The notes: generated from the sequence alone by a model not told the origin. Positions 26,183-33,687 are shown, counted from the first letter of the stretch. The stretch: 64,000 nucleotides of DNA from Hydrogenovibrio kuenenii DSM 12350 (GCF_000526715.1 NZ_JAGP01000001.1:124001-188000); one strand, 5' to 3'. A program made the numbers and translations.

Positions 26183-28159
26183 ATGAGTGCAAACAATGCT
26201 CAAAGCGGTCGAGCCGCAGCCATTGCGCGCCGCAAAGCACAGGTAAAAGGAAAAGGGGGTCAAACGTCTGCTGCGCCAGTAGCATCGCGTAAGCCCGCGC
26301 CAGCACCTGAGCCAGCGGTTGTCGCAGAATCTGTGTCTTCTCCATCGTCTCGTCCACGTCGTGAAGTGACTTCTGTAGCTGCTGCTCCTGTAGCATCAGC
26401 GGCAGGTCGCGAAGCGGCTAAGTTGAAGAGACAGCAACAGAAGAACGGAAAAAGTGCGGCTGATGCGGCAAAGCCAATGCCTAACCCTAAGGCAAAAGCA
26501 AAGCAGAAGTCTGAAGAGCCGATTATCGAGCCCCGTCAGACGAAAGCGGACAAGCCTGCTAAGCGACAAGATCGTCGTACAGCGGTTAAACCCGAAGCTG
26601 CTGTGCAGCCAAGCGGAAGACTTCAATCGAAAGCTTACCGTCAGGCACAAGCCAAAGGTAAAGCTGGACAAGTTGCATTTACGTCTAAGGGTGGTAGTCA
26701 ATCAGGCGCAAAAGCCAAGTTGGCCAACCCAGAAGCTTCTACACGTGATATTGCTAAGCAAGTTCGTGCAGAAAAATGCTCGCGTGGCAAGGTTTGTTCG
26801 ACAGGTAGTTCGCGACCAACTCGCAAGCCGAGAAACAGTGAGACCCTTCCTCAAAAAGTAGGTGAGTCTCAGACCTTAAGTGGTCAAACCGTTTCAGGGA
26901 CGCAAGTCGGTCAAGGTGCTAATAAGTTCACAGGTGCTGAAACTGGTGCATGTCAATTGGTTAGCGGAACAGAGTACTTGGGGTCTGAAGAGTTTAACAG
27001 TAACTGTAATACTCAACCGACAGCTCAACCTGCCAAGGTAACGCAAACTCAGACCACTCGTGGTCAGGTTGTAAGCGGGTCAACAGGCGTAGGTCGAGCT
27101 GAAAAAATGACTGGTAACGAACCAGGCACTTGCTCAGCGGTAACAGGTACAGAGTACTTGCCAGCCGACCAAAGTCAGATGTTTTGTGGGACAGCGCCTG
27201 CAAAAGCTAAGGCAACCGGTTTTTCGGTGATGTCTCAGTCGGAGCAGAATAGTGGTAGCAAGATTACTGGTGGTGACAGTCGTAAGTCTCAATCGACTTC
27301 GATTACACCTAAAACGCCAGCGAAAGCACCACAGAAAGTGATGTCTTCACAGACAGCGAAAGGCAATACCACGACCGGAACGCAAGTAGGTAGCCTACAA
27401 GCGGTAACGGGTACTGCAAAAGGAACGTGTAAGTCAGTAACGGGTACTGGATATCAAAGTGTTGAAGAGGCAGAGGCGTTATGCCAAATGCCCGCTGTTG
27501 ACACGGCGACAAAGGTAACTGCTTCTGGAACTCGCGGTGGTCAAAAGGTTACTGGTGATCGCAGCGGTGCTTACTACGGTATGACTGGTGCGGAAGCAGG
27601 AGATTGCCAAGCGGTAACGGGAACGCCTTACACAGGTTCGGAACAATCTCAATTTTGTTCTGTTGATCAGCAAAATGAGATGAAGGTTCGCCAACCAAGA
27701 GGCATTAATCCTGCGATTTCTGGTGTACAGCCAGGACCTGTTGGATTAACCGGTGCACAAAAAGGCGCATGTGAATTGGTGACGGGAACTCATTATCAAG
27801 GTAATGAGCAAACAGCCATGCTATGTGGTCCTTCAAGTGCAGCTCAACCAGGGGAATCGGATTTTCCGATGACAATGGCACAAGCAGCCGCAGAACCGAT
27901 GGTTAAAGTGCAAGCAGATGACAGCTCTAAAATCACTGGAAACGGTTGGGATAGAGGCTCAAAAGTGACTGGAACAGATGGCCCTTGGGCGGCGCAACGT
28001 AATTCGTCAATCAAAGGTGCTTCTAGACAATCACCAATGGGTGCTACTCAGTTCAATCCAGGATCTATGGGTGAAGTGCCAATGAGTCCGGTTACAGGCT
28101 CATCAGGTAATACCGAAACAGGCGCGAAAGTGACCCTGTCCGGTGGTGCGAGAGCGTAA
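26183..28159 (+). CDS. csoS2: Alpha-carboxysome scaffold protein CsoS2 (short form)
   Basis: This is an intrinsically disordered scaffold that links RuBisCO to the shell. Four basic N-terminal RuBisCO-binding repeats are visible near residues 8-25 (SGRAAAIARRKAQVKGKG), 73-91, 143-161 and 187-204. The middle region has about five cysteine-paired repeats of the pattern VSGTxVG...TGxExGxCxxVTGTxY. The C-terminus (KITGNGWDRGSKVTGTDGPW, then NPGSMGEV...SPVTGSSG) is the shell-anchoring part. At 658 residues it is clearly shorter than the Halothiobacillus protein (about 870 residues), mostly through fewer middle repeats. GGAGG precedes the ATG. I see no convincing -1 frameshift site. Confidence 0.95.
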   Translation: MSANNAQSGRAAAIARRKAQVKGKGGQTSAAPVASRKPAPAPEPAVVAESVSSPSSRPRREVTSVAAAPVASAAGREAAKLKRQQQKNGKSAADAAKPMPNPKAKAKQKSEEPIIEPRQTKADKPAKRQDRRTAVKPEAAVQPSGRLQSKAYRQAQAKGKAGQVAFTSKGGSQSGAKAKLANPEASTRDIAKQVRAEKCSRGKVCSTGSSRPTRKPRNSETLPQKVGESQTLSGQTVSGTQVGQGANKFTGAETGACQLVSGTEYLGSEEFNSNCNTQPTAQPAKVTQTQTTRGQVVSGSTGVGRAEKMTGNEPGTCSAVTGTEYLPADQSQMFCGTAPAKAKATGFSVMSQSEQNSGSKITGGDSRKSQSTSITPKTPAKAPQKVMSSQTAKGNTTTGTQVGSLQAVTGTAKGTCKSVTGTGYQSVEEAEALCQMPAVDTATKVTASGTRGGQKVTGDRSGAYYGMTGAEAGDCQAVTGTPYTGSEQSQFCSVDQQNEMKVRQPRGINPAISGVQPGPVGLTGAQKGACELVTGTHYQGNEQTAMLCGPSSAAQPGESDFPMTMAQAAAEPMVKVQADDSSKITGNGWDRGSKVTGTDGPWAAQRNSSIKGASRQSPMGATQFNPGSMGEVPMSPVTGSSGNTETGAKVTLSGGARA

Positions 28160-28177
28160 CAGAAGTTGGGTGTATTG

Positions 28178-29752
28178 ATGAATAGGTTAAAACAAACACA
28201 TCGTCAAAGGTCATTGTTTTGGAAGCCGATAGCGCCAAATCCTCAATGGCAGCAACCGCAGGGGCAACAAAAAACTGCTCATGGGGCGCCTGCGATTATT
28301 GCTGAGGATAGCGTTGTAGCTTCGAAGACTCTGATAGACACCCATGCTTTGGTTAACCAAGCACAAAATGAATTGTTGCGTCGTTATGAAGTTGATATCA
28401 AAGCACGTTTCGATGACATCGAACCCGTGTTGAAAGAGATTTTGACGCAGCGTGGCCAAACCGATTTTATCGGTTGGGCTAACCAACAATTATTTGCAAA
28501 GTTGGGTGTAAAGCTTACGGAAGAAGAGTGGTTGTCTGGGTTGAATTTACAATCTCAGCAAACGTTTCAGGCGCTGTATGCCAAAACCCTCTTTGCACAA
28601 TTTTTAAGAATGTCGGAAGACTTCTATATCAACGATCCTTTGATGGGTCAGAGAAAACAAGAAGCCGAACACATTTTTAGAGAAGCAGGCTTTCATGCAG
28701 TAGGCGTTGCGCCTTGTGCAGATGGACGTCTTGCACATTTGATTAGTTATGTACTCAGACTGCCTTACGATGCGGTCAGAAGAAAGGCCCATGCGGGTGC
28801 TTTGTTCGACATCAGCGAAAGTGTTAGAAACTGGGTGTTTATTGAACACACGCGGTTCAGAGAAGGTAAGCCAAATGCGGCTGAAGAACCGACGCGTTAT
28901 TTAAAGATTGCGGTGTATCACTTTTCCAAGGCCGACCCAACCCATCAAGGTTGTGCAGCACACGGGAGTGATGACCAAAAAGCAGCGGAGGCTGCATTAA
29001 CAAAACTCAAAGATTTTAGACAGGCAATTGAAAATCGTTTCGGTTGTGGGTCAACGGTTCAAACCTTGTTGATCGGGATGAATACCGATGATGACAGTTT
29101 GAAGATCCACATCCCGAACGAGCAAGGCAAAGTGTGTTTGAACCGCTTTGTGGAAACCGACAAGTTATATCAGCAAACAGCTGGCTTGTCGGCAGACCAG
29201 GCAAAGCAAACGATTGAGAATGCAATCGACGATTGCAACCTCAAACAAAGTTCGACCATGCCGCAGCCGGGCGTAAACCAATTGATTGCCTGGTTGATAG
29301 CAAACAATTTTTCGCAGATTGCCTACGTGAACCGTTATGAAAACGGTTGCTATAGCGATATTGGTCATGCGGAAAGGTTTATTGGGGTAGGTAATGGTTT
29401 TGAAGAAGTACAGCTTCGCAATCTGAGCTATTACAGCTTCCTTGATACGGTAGAAGAAGGTGTGAATGACGTGGATGTAGGTATCAAGATTTTTAAAGGT
29501 CTGAATGTCAAAAAAGGCTTACCGATTCCAATCATTGTTCGCTGCGATTATGACGGACGTGTTCCTGGCTCTAAAGACAGAGCGGAAGCGAAAGCAATAC
29601 GCATCGAGAAAGCCTTGCACAACCGTTATCAAGAGCTGTCGGCATCAGGATTGTTGCAAACCCTGCCGACCTTAAGAGATTTTATCGGTTGTCAGCCGGC
29701 TGAAAAACTACCCAGCCTGGCAGATTTTTCTGCCTCGCAAAGAACCGCTTAG
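28178..29752 (+). CDS. csoSCA: Carboxysomal beta-class-like carbonic anhydrase CsoSCA
   Basis: This shell-associated carbonic anhydrase (older name csoS3) converts bicarbonate to CO2 next to RuBisCO. I use the ATG at 28178 (MNRLKQTHRQRS) rather than the TTG at 28166, since family members start this way. An N-terminal helical domain is followed by the catalytic domain with APCADGRLAHLISYVLRLP (zinc-binding Cys and the Asp-Arg pair) and THQGCAAHGSDDQKA plus RFGCGSTVQ, which carry further His/Cys ligands. A C-terminal degenerate domain follows. The length (524) is typical. The last 15 or so codons overlap a dispersed repeat (29709-29728) encoding LPSLADF. Confidence 0.95.
   Translation: MNRLKQTHRQRSLFWKPIAPNPQWQQPQGQQKTAHGAPAIIAEDSVVASKTLIDTHALVNQAQNELLRRYEVDIKARFDDIEPVLKEILTQRGQTDFIGWANQQLFAKLGVKLTEEEWLSGLNLQSQQTFQALYAKTLFAQFLRMSEDFYINDPLMGQRKQEAEHIFREAGFHAVGVAPCADGRLAHLISYVLRLPYDAVRRKAHAGALFDISESVRNWVFIEHTRFREGKPNAAEEPTRYLKIAVYHFSKADPTHQGCAAHGSDDQKAAEAALTKLKDFRQAIENRFGCGSTVQTLLIGMNTDDDSLKIHIPNEQGKVCLNRFVETDKLYQQTAGLSADQAKQTIENAIDDCNLKQSSTMPQPGVNQLIAWLIANNFSQIAYVNRYENGCYSDIGHAERFIGVGNGFEEVQLRNLSYYSFLDTVEEGVNDVDVGIKIFKGLNVKKGLPIPIIVRCDYDGRVPGSKDRAEAKAIRIEKALHNRYQELSASGLLQTLPTLRDFIGCQPAEKLPSLADFSASQRTA
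29709..29728 (-). repeat. Dispersed ~21-bp repeat copy inside the csoSCA 3' end
   Basis: On the minus strand this reads AAAATCTGCC then AGGCTGGGTA, one base shorter than the consensus (GGG for GGGG). It is translated on the plus strand as LPSLADF, close to the csoSCA C-terminus. Confidence 0.65.
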
Positions 29753-29766
29753 AAAGGAGGTTAAGG

Positions 29767-30039
29767 GTGAAAATTTTTAAAGTCGATAAGACATTGGTTT
29801 CCACCAGCCGCATCTCAATGATGGAGCACAAACCTCTGCTGGTGGTAAGAGAAAAAGAGGGTGGTGCCCCTCAGGTAGCAGTTGATCCAATCGGCTGTAA
29901 GCCTGGTGACTGGGTGTTGTGTGTTGGGAGTTCTGCCGCACGTGATGCCGTTGGGGTGAAAGGTTATCCCAGTGATCTGACGATTGTCGGGATTATAGAC
30001 AAGTGGGAGATACCTGAAGATGGAAATACATCAAGTTAA
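29767..30039 (+). CDS. csoS4A: Carboxysome vertex pentamer protein CsoS4A
   Basis: This bacterial-microcompartment vertex protein (BMC-P, EutN/CcmL family) forms pentamers that close the icosahedral shell corners. It starts with GTG at 29767, 6 bp after a strong AAAGGAGG. The sequence MKIFKVDKTLVSTSRISM..VVREK..VAVDPIGCKPGDWVLCVGSSAARDAVG is the family pattern, with VGSSAAR as the characteristic loop. It is 90 residues long, normal for the family. Its last 20 bases overlap csoS4B, suggesting coupled translation at a fixed low dose. Confidence 0.96.
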   Translation: MKIFKVDKTLVSTSRISMMEHKPLLVVREKEGGAPQVAVDPIGCKPGDWVLCVGSSAARDAVGVKGYPSDLTIVGIIDKWEIPEDGNTSS

Positions 30040-30271
30040 ACAAGCATTGGTATTGACCAGTCGTTTGAACGACTTAGGGCATCTACCGATTAAGGTTTTG
30101 GAAAGTGTATCTACCGGCGCAACATTGGTTGCAATGGACCCGATAGACGTCAAACCGGGTGATTGGGTATTCACCATCGCCAACTCCGCAGCAAGAGATG
30201 CAGCGGGAGATAAACGGTTATTAACGGATTTAACGGTTGGCGGCATCATTGATGACTGGCAATCAGAATAG
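30020..30271 (+). CDS. csoS4B: Carboxysome vertex pentamer protein CsoS4B
   Basis: This is the second BMC-P vertex protein, paralogous to CsoS4A (MEIHQVKQALVLTSRLNDLG, VAMDPIDVKPGDWVFTIANS, AARDAAGDK). At 83 residues it is complete. Its start lies 20 bases inside csoS4A in another frame, with GGGAG upstream as a modest RBS. Pairing of A and B paralogues is standard in alpha-carboxysome operons. Confidence 0.95.
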   Translation: MEIHQVKQALVLTSRLNDLGHLPIKVLESVSTGATLVAMDPIDVKPGDWVFTIANSAARDAAGDKRLLTDLTVGGIIDDWQSE

Positions 30272-30312
30272 AAGTAAGTTTTAAAAAAGTGAGCAACTCA
30301 AAGGAGAAAGTT

Positions 30313-30603
30313 ATGAGTGATTACGGTATTGCGTTAGGCATGATTGAGACCCGTGGTTTGGTGCCTGCGATTGAAGCAGCAGATGCAATGACAAAAGCAG
30401 CAGAAGTTCGCTTGGTAAGCCGTGAGTTCGTTGGTGGTGGTTACGTAACAGTATTGGTACGTGGCGAAACCGGTGCAGTAAACGCAGCAGTACGTGCAGG
30501 AGCAGATGCTTGCGAACGTGTTGGTGACGGTTTGGTAGCAGCGCACATCATTGCTCGCCCACACAAAGAAGTTGAACCAGTTTTAACAATTGATCAGAAA
30601 TAA
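30313..30603 (+). CDS. csoS1C: Carboxysome shell hexamer protein CsoS1 (first copy)
   Basis: This major BMC-H shell protein forms hexamers that tile the shell facets. The start is the ATG at 30313 (MSDYGIALGMIETRG), after AAGGAG, rather than an upstream in-frame codon at 30289. The BMC fold is clear: GLVPAIEAADAMTKAAEVRL, VGGGYVTVLVRGETGAVNAA and the C-terminal helix. It is 96 residues. It is almost identical to the two following copies; it begins MSDYG instead of MSTEYG and ends LTIDQK. The letter C follows the Halothiobacillus order (C, A, B). Confidence 0.95.
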   Translation: MSDYGIALGMIETRGLVPAIEAADAMTKAAEVRLVSREFVGGGYVTVLVRGETGAVNAAVRAGADACERVGDGLVAAHIIARPHKEVEPVLTIDQK

Positions 30604-30635
30604 TTTAGTTACTTTATTTAGTAAGGAGAAAGGCT

Positions 30636-30929
30636 ATGAGTACGGAATATGGTATTGCTTTAGGCATGATCGAAACCCGTGGTTTGGTACCTGCGATTGA
30701 AGCAGCAGATGCAATGACAAAAGCAGCAGAAGTTCGTTTGGTAAGTCGTGAGTTCGTTGGTGGTGGTTACGTAACAGTATTGGTACGTGGCGAAACCGGT
30801 GCAGTAAACGCAGCAGTACGTGCAGGAGCAGATGCTTGTGAACGTGTTGGTGACGGTTTAGTAGCAGCGCACATCATTGCTCGTCCACACAAAGAAGTTG
30901 AGCCAGTATTAACAGTTGAACAGAAGTAA
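30636..30929 (+). CDS. csoS1A: Carboxysome shell hexamer protein CsoS1 (second copy)
   Basis: This is a BMC-H shell protein of 97 residues, with protein sequence identical to the third copy up to its last dozen residues. AAGGAG precedes the ATG. The DNA from the RBS through most of the coding region is also nearly identical to the third copy (about 31018-31300), more alike than needed to conserve the protein, which suggests recent duplication or gene conversion. Confidence 0.95.
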   Translation: MSTEYGIALGMIETRGLVPAIEAADAMTKAAEVRLVSREFVGGGYVTVLVRGETGAVNAAVRAGADACERVGDGLVAAHIIARPHKEVEPVLTVEQK

Positions 30930-30936
30930 TTTGTAA

Positions 30937-30999
30937 CCGCTTTGAGCGCTTGAAGATGCAACGCCCCGAAACGTTGTATTTACCAAGCACTTGAAGCGG
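30937..30999 (+). ncRNA. Long stem-loop between the second and third csoS1 genes
   Basis: The arms CCGCTTTGAGCGCTTG (30937-30952) and CAAGCACTTGAAGCGG (30984-30999) pair over 16 positions with two G-U pairs and one mismatch. Inside, ATGCAACG (30956-30963) and CGTTGTAT (30972-30979) pair with an 8-nt CCCCGAAA loop. No T-tract follows, so it is more likely an intra-operon mRNA structure (stability, processing or attenuation) than a terminator. It is not a known RNA family that I recognise. Confidence 0.55.
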
Positions 31000-31031
31000 G
31001 CACAAGAATTTTATCTTAAAGGAGAAAGGCT

Positions 31032-31337
31032 ATGAGTACGGAATATGGTATTGCTTTAGGCATGATTGAGACCCGTGGTTTGGTACCTGCGATTGAAGCA
31101 GCAGATGCAATGACAAAAGCAGCAGAAGTTCGTTTGGTAAGTCGTGAGTTCGTTGGTGGTGGTTACGTAACAGTATTGGTACGTGGCGAAACCGGAGCAG
31201 TAAACGCAGCAGTACGTGCAGGAGCAGATGCTTGTGAACGTGTTGGTGACGGTTTGGTAGCAGCGCACATCATCGCTCGCCCACACAAAGAAGTTGAACC
31301 TGTTTTGACAGTTGGTAACGGCGCAACCCGTAGCTAA
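31032..31337 (+). CDS. csoS1B: Carboxysome shell hexamer protein CsoS1 (third copy, extended C-terminus)
   Basis: This BMC-H shell protein has 101 residues. It is identical to the second copy until the end, where it carries VGNGATRS instead of VEQK. A short extra tail on the third paralogue is also typical of CsoS1B in Halothiobacillus. AAAGGAG precedes the ATG. It is separated from the second copy by a 102-bp spacer with a strong hairpin, whereas the other shell genes are tightly packed. Confidence 0.95.
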   Translation: MSTEYGIALGMIETRGLVPAIEAADAMTKAAEVRLVSREFVGGGYVTVLVRGETGAVNAAVRAGADACERVGDGLVAAHIIARPHKEVEPVLTVGNGATRS

Positions 31338-31391
31338 TTGGAGTAAGAGGGTTAAATTTTTAACCCTCGATTATGAAGTTAGGAGGGAAAT

Positions 31392-31940
31392 ATGCGTTAT
31401 TCACCAAGAATGCCAGGTTCGGTGATGCCAGGTGCAGGCGCATACCCGCAAGTTCCTCAAGCGCAAACGGCTGTGGCGAACAGTCAAATACTTGGGTACT
31501 TGGGTAGAGCACTGAGCTTGGAGTTTTCGGCCGGTCAGCATTACCTCGCACAGGCTTCCCTGGCGAAATTTCGTCAAGAAATCTCATATGCAGAAAGTTT
31601 TGTGACTTTGGCAAATGAAGAGTTTCAACATGCGAATTTAATTACTGATCGCATGGTTGCGCAAGGTGCGCTTCCATCAGGAAGTGTTTTACGCCCGGCG
31701 GGACCGGCATCGAATATAGTTGAAGCACTGAGAAGTTGTGAAGAAAGAGAGTTTGCTCTCATTCAGCTTTATTCAGAAGCTTCACAATATTGTGCGAATT
31801 TTGGTGCTCAGGAAGATTTGATGTTATTCAATCGACTTCTGGAAGAAGAGCAATCTCAGTTGAAGAGAGTGCAGTCCTGGTTGGAAGAATACTATCAATC
31901 TTTGACCATGCAGCAACAGCCAAATAGGAGCTTTTTATGA
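31392..31940 (+). CDS. Carboxysome-associated ferritin-like protein
   Basis: This is a ferritin/bacterioferritin-like four-helix protein of 182 residues. After a proline/glycine-rich N-terminus (MRYSPRMPGSVMPGAGAYPQ) it has SLEFSAGQHYLAQASL, TLANEEFQHANLITDRM with an ExxH-type iron motif, and CEEREFALIQLYSEAS with further Glu ligands. Genes of this kind follow csoS1 in many alpha-carboxysome operons; the role is unproven. GGAGG precedes the ATG. It overlaps the acRAF start by four bases (ATGA), showing translational coupling. Confidence 0.85.
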   Translation: MRYSPRMPGSVMPGAGAYPQVPQAQTAVANSQILGYLGRALSLEFSAGQHYLAQASLAKFRQEISYAESFVTLANEEFQHANLITDRMVAQGALPSGSVLRPAGPASNIVEALRSCEEREFALIQLYSEASQYCANFGAQEDLMLFNRLLEEEQSQLKRVQSWLEEYYQSLTMQQQPNRSFL

Positions 31941-32197
31941 ACGAACGTTGGAAAGTGAAAGCCAAACCAGCCAGCTTGGATGCTCGGTTTGAGTTTGACA
32001 ACTACGATAACTTGAGAAGTTTTTTAGATGTATTGGCTGACAAAGCCGATGAGCTGGAACATCATCCTAATGTCAGTTTTGGCACTCAGCATGTTTCGGT
32101 GATTATCTATTCAACCAGTAATGAGCTCAAAGAAGTTGATTACGCTTTGGCAAAAGGTATGGACGAAGCTTATCAGCGTTTCGCTAATAATTCTTAA
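31937..32197 (+). CDS. acRAF, pterin-dehydratase-like RuBisCO assembly factor
   Basis: This is a pterin-4a-carbinolamine-dehydratase-fold protein of 86 residues. In alpha-carboxysome loci this fold serves as a RuBisCO assembly chaperone (acRAF). Family features are RFEFDNYDNLRSFLDVLADK, AEELEHHPNV-like (DELEHHPNVSFG) and SVIIYSTSNELKEVDYALAKGMDE. It overlaps the ferritin-like gene by ATGA and sits downstream of the shell genes, as in other operons. A metabolic dehydratase role is unlikely here, judging by context. Confidence 0.85.
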   Translation: MNERWKVKAKPASLDARFEFDNYDNLRSFLDVLADKADELEHHPNVSFGTQHVSVIIYSTSNELKEVDYALAKGMDEAYQRFANNS

Positions 32198-32208
32198 GGA
32201 GGTTGTTT

Positions 32209-32460
32209 ATGACCACGACAAAGAATACGACTCAAACGGCGGCAAAACGACCTGCAGCAACGACTAAAAGTAATGTTACAAAGCCAAGCGCGCAGGCAAA
32301 TGGCCAGGCAGCTAAGGTAGAAAATACAAAATCTGCTAATGAAACGACGACAGTCGAAAATAAGGTATCTTCATCTGCTGTAAAGGCAGAAAAGTCGTCA
32401 TCATCGCATATAGCAGATCAAATTAAGGGTTTTTCTCGTAGAAGAGTTTGGCCAGATTAA
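32209..32460 (+). CDS. Small disordered basic protein at the carboxysome operon end (possible McdB-like)
   Basis: This 83-residue protein of Thr, Lys, Ala and Ser has no predicted fold (TTTKNTTQTAAKRPAATTKS, then NVTKPSAQANGQAAKVENTK). Only the C-terminus looks conserved in style: SSHIADQIKGFSRRRVWPD. A perfect AAGGAGG lies 6 bp before the ATG, so it is translated. Alpha-carboxysome McdB proteins, which help position carboxysomes, are disordered and end near an invariant tryptophan, which fits; but the usual McdA (ParA-type) gene is absent. Another shell- or cargo-binding peptide is equally possible. A strong terminator follows. Confidence 0.6.
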   Translation: MTTTKNTTQTAAKRPAATTKSNVTKPSAQANGQAAKVENTKSANETTTVENKVSSSAVKAEKSSSSHIADQIKGFSRRRVWPD

Positions 32461-32498
32461 TTCACCTCTTATGACAATTTAAGTCTTTGTCATAGTTA

Positions 32499-32524
32499 GG
32501 CAGACGCTGGTCTGCCTTTTTTTT
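32499..32524 (+). terminator. Rho-independent terminator of the carboxysome operon
   Basis: GGCAGAC and GTCTGCC form a 7-bp stem with loop GCTG, followed by eight T. A second weak hairpin (TATGACA / TGTCATA, 32470-32494) lies just before it. It closes the main cso operon after the small basic protein. Confidence 0.9.
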
Positions 32525-32668
32525 ACCCATTTTGAGATAAAGAAACCCTATTGGGTAGGGGTTTGAGAGATGAATGATAGACAAGAGTCTATGATAGGTA
32601 TTTGGAATTCGATTTGTTCTAAATGATTGAATTGCCTATTATTTTGTTCAGTTTAGGAATTTTGAAGG

Positions 32669-33082
32669 TTGGTTGAAGTGATTGATTGGATTGAGCGTGA
32701 AGATGGCCATGAAGAGAAATGGCACTTCAAGATGGAAAAGAAACAAGCAGAATCAAAAGAACAGGACCAATCTATTTCATTGCTGGCGCGTGACGAAAAG
32801 ATGATTCAGATTTTGGCTGAAAAAAATTTGCAGGAAAAGATTGTTTTCATTTTGAACGAAACTGGCTTGGATAATTACGTGATTCACTCCGAGGAGTCGA
32901 TAGCCGATATTCAGATGCAAGATGGGGAATACCAAAATAGATTGGTTTTTATGGTTGTCGTAAAGGCGAGCATCTATCCCCAGTTACAAGCAAATTTGAA
33001 CCAGCATTTAAGCAAGGATGAGCAGAAAAAAACGTCATGCTCCGAAGCTTTGTTTCAGATCAGTTTAGATGGTGAAGCTTGA
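32669..33082 (+). CDS. Possible PII-like protein of the carboxysome locus
   Basis: This protein of about 137 residues is not confidently recognised. After a charged N-terminus (REDGHEEKWHFKMEKKQAE) the order looks like a ferredoxin-type beta-alpha-beta-beta-alpha-beta: KMIQILAEKNLQEKIVFILN, then TGLDNYVI, a loop, NRLVFMVVVKAS, YPQLQANLNQHLSK and SEALFQISL. The pattern EKxLxxKIxxxLxExGxxxY is that of PII-like signal proteins, and a bicarbonate-responsive one (CPII) is known from carboxysome loci. The start is unclear: TTG at 32669 or GTG at 32678, both with poor RBS. Its stop overlaps the next start (TGATG). Confidence 0.55.
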   Translation: MVEVIDWIEREDGHEEKWHFKMEKKQAESKEQDQSISLLARDEKMIQILAEKNLQEKIVFILNETGLDNYVIHSEESIADIQMQDGEYQNRLVFMVVVKASIYPQLQANLNQHLSKDEQKKTSCSEALFQISLDGEA

Positions 33083-33687
33083 TGATGGTTTTGGCGACAA
33101 ACAATCCGCACAAGGTTGCTGAAATTTCCCCGATGATTTTTTCGGAAGGATTTGAGTGTAAACCTCAGCAGTCTTTTTTTAATGGAGACGTTGAAGAAGA
33201 TGGCATGACCTTTTTAGAAAATGCTTTAAAGAAAGCAAGGTATGCCAGTGCTCAAACGGGTTTGCCAGCCATAGCGGATGATTCGGGTTTGGAGGTGACA
33301 GCACTGGGTGGCCAGCCTGGCATTTTTTCGGCACGTTATGCAGCTGGCACAACAGGCCGAGCTTCAGATGAACAGAATGTTGAAAAGTTATTAGAGCAAA
33401 TGGCAGGGCTACCTTATGCACAACGCAGAGCTCGATATAGTTGCGCGGTAGTCTATGTGGAACATGCCGAAGATGCGATGCCCTTGGTCGGCGTTGGACA
33501 TTGGTACGGAGAGATTTTAATGCAGCGTAGAAGCGAACAGGGTATTGGTTACGATGATGTAATGTGGATACCGAATTTGGTGAAAGCGGTATCGGAAATC
33601 CCCCTAGACATAAAAAATAGAATGAGCCATAGGGCACAAGCTGTACAGATGGTTTTGAATCAATTAAAGCAAAAGGTGCAAGCATGA
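33082..33687 (+). CDS. Divergent Ham1/RdgB-family NTP pyrophosphatase-like protein
   Basis: This protein of about 201 residues is homologous to non-canonical purine NTP pyrophosphatases, which remove ITP/XTP. Conserved parts are [51 protein letters not shown] and [10 protein letters not shown]. The usual GFGYDPxF block is changed to GIGYDDVMW and the loop after it is altered, so the substrate may differ. Ham1-like genes recur in alpha-carboxysome loci. Start and stop overlap both neighbours (TGATG before, ATGA after), so it belongs to the small operon with the PII-like gene and csoS1D. Confidence 0.85.
   Translation: MMVLATNNPHKVAEISPMIFSEGFECKPQQSFFNGDVEEDGMTFLENALKKARYASAQTGLPAIADDSGLEVTALGGQPGIFSARYAAGTTGRASDEQNVEKLLEQMAGLPYAQRRARYSCAVVYVEHAEDAMPLVGVGHWYGEILMQRRSEQGIGYDDVMWIPNLVKAVSEIPLDIKNRMSHRAQAVQMVLNQLKQKVQA

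Noticed and set aside
27211-27252. CGGTTTTTC in csoS2 with a -1 frame stop ten codons later, a possible frameshift site making a short CsoS2A
   Set aside because: The heptamer is not a canonical slippery site (the P-site tRNA would mispair after the slip), no strong hairpin follows, and stops within ten codons in another frame are common.
33300-33325. CCAGCCTGGCA in the Ham1-like gene resembling the dispersed repeat
   Set aside because: It encodes the conserved GGQPGIF motif of the family, so the resemblance is better explained by coding constraint.
33179-33685. Minus-strand frame of 168 codons across the Ham1-like gene
   Set aside because: Antisense shadow; no start context and no recognisable protein features.
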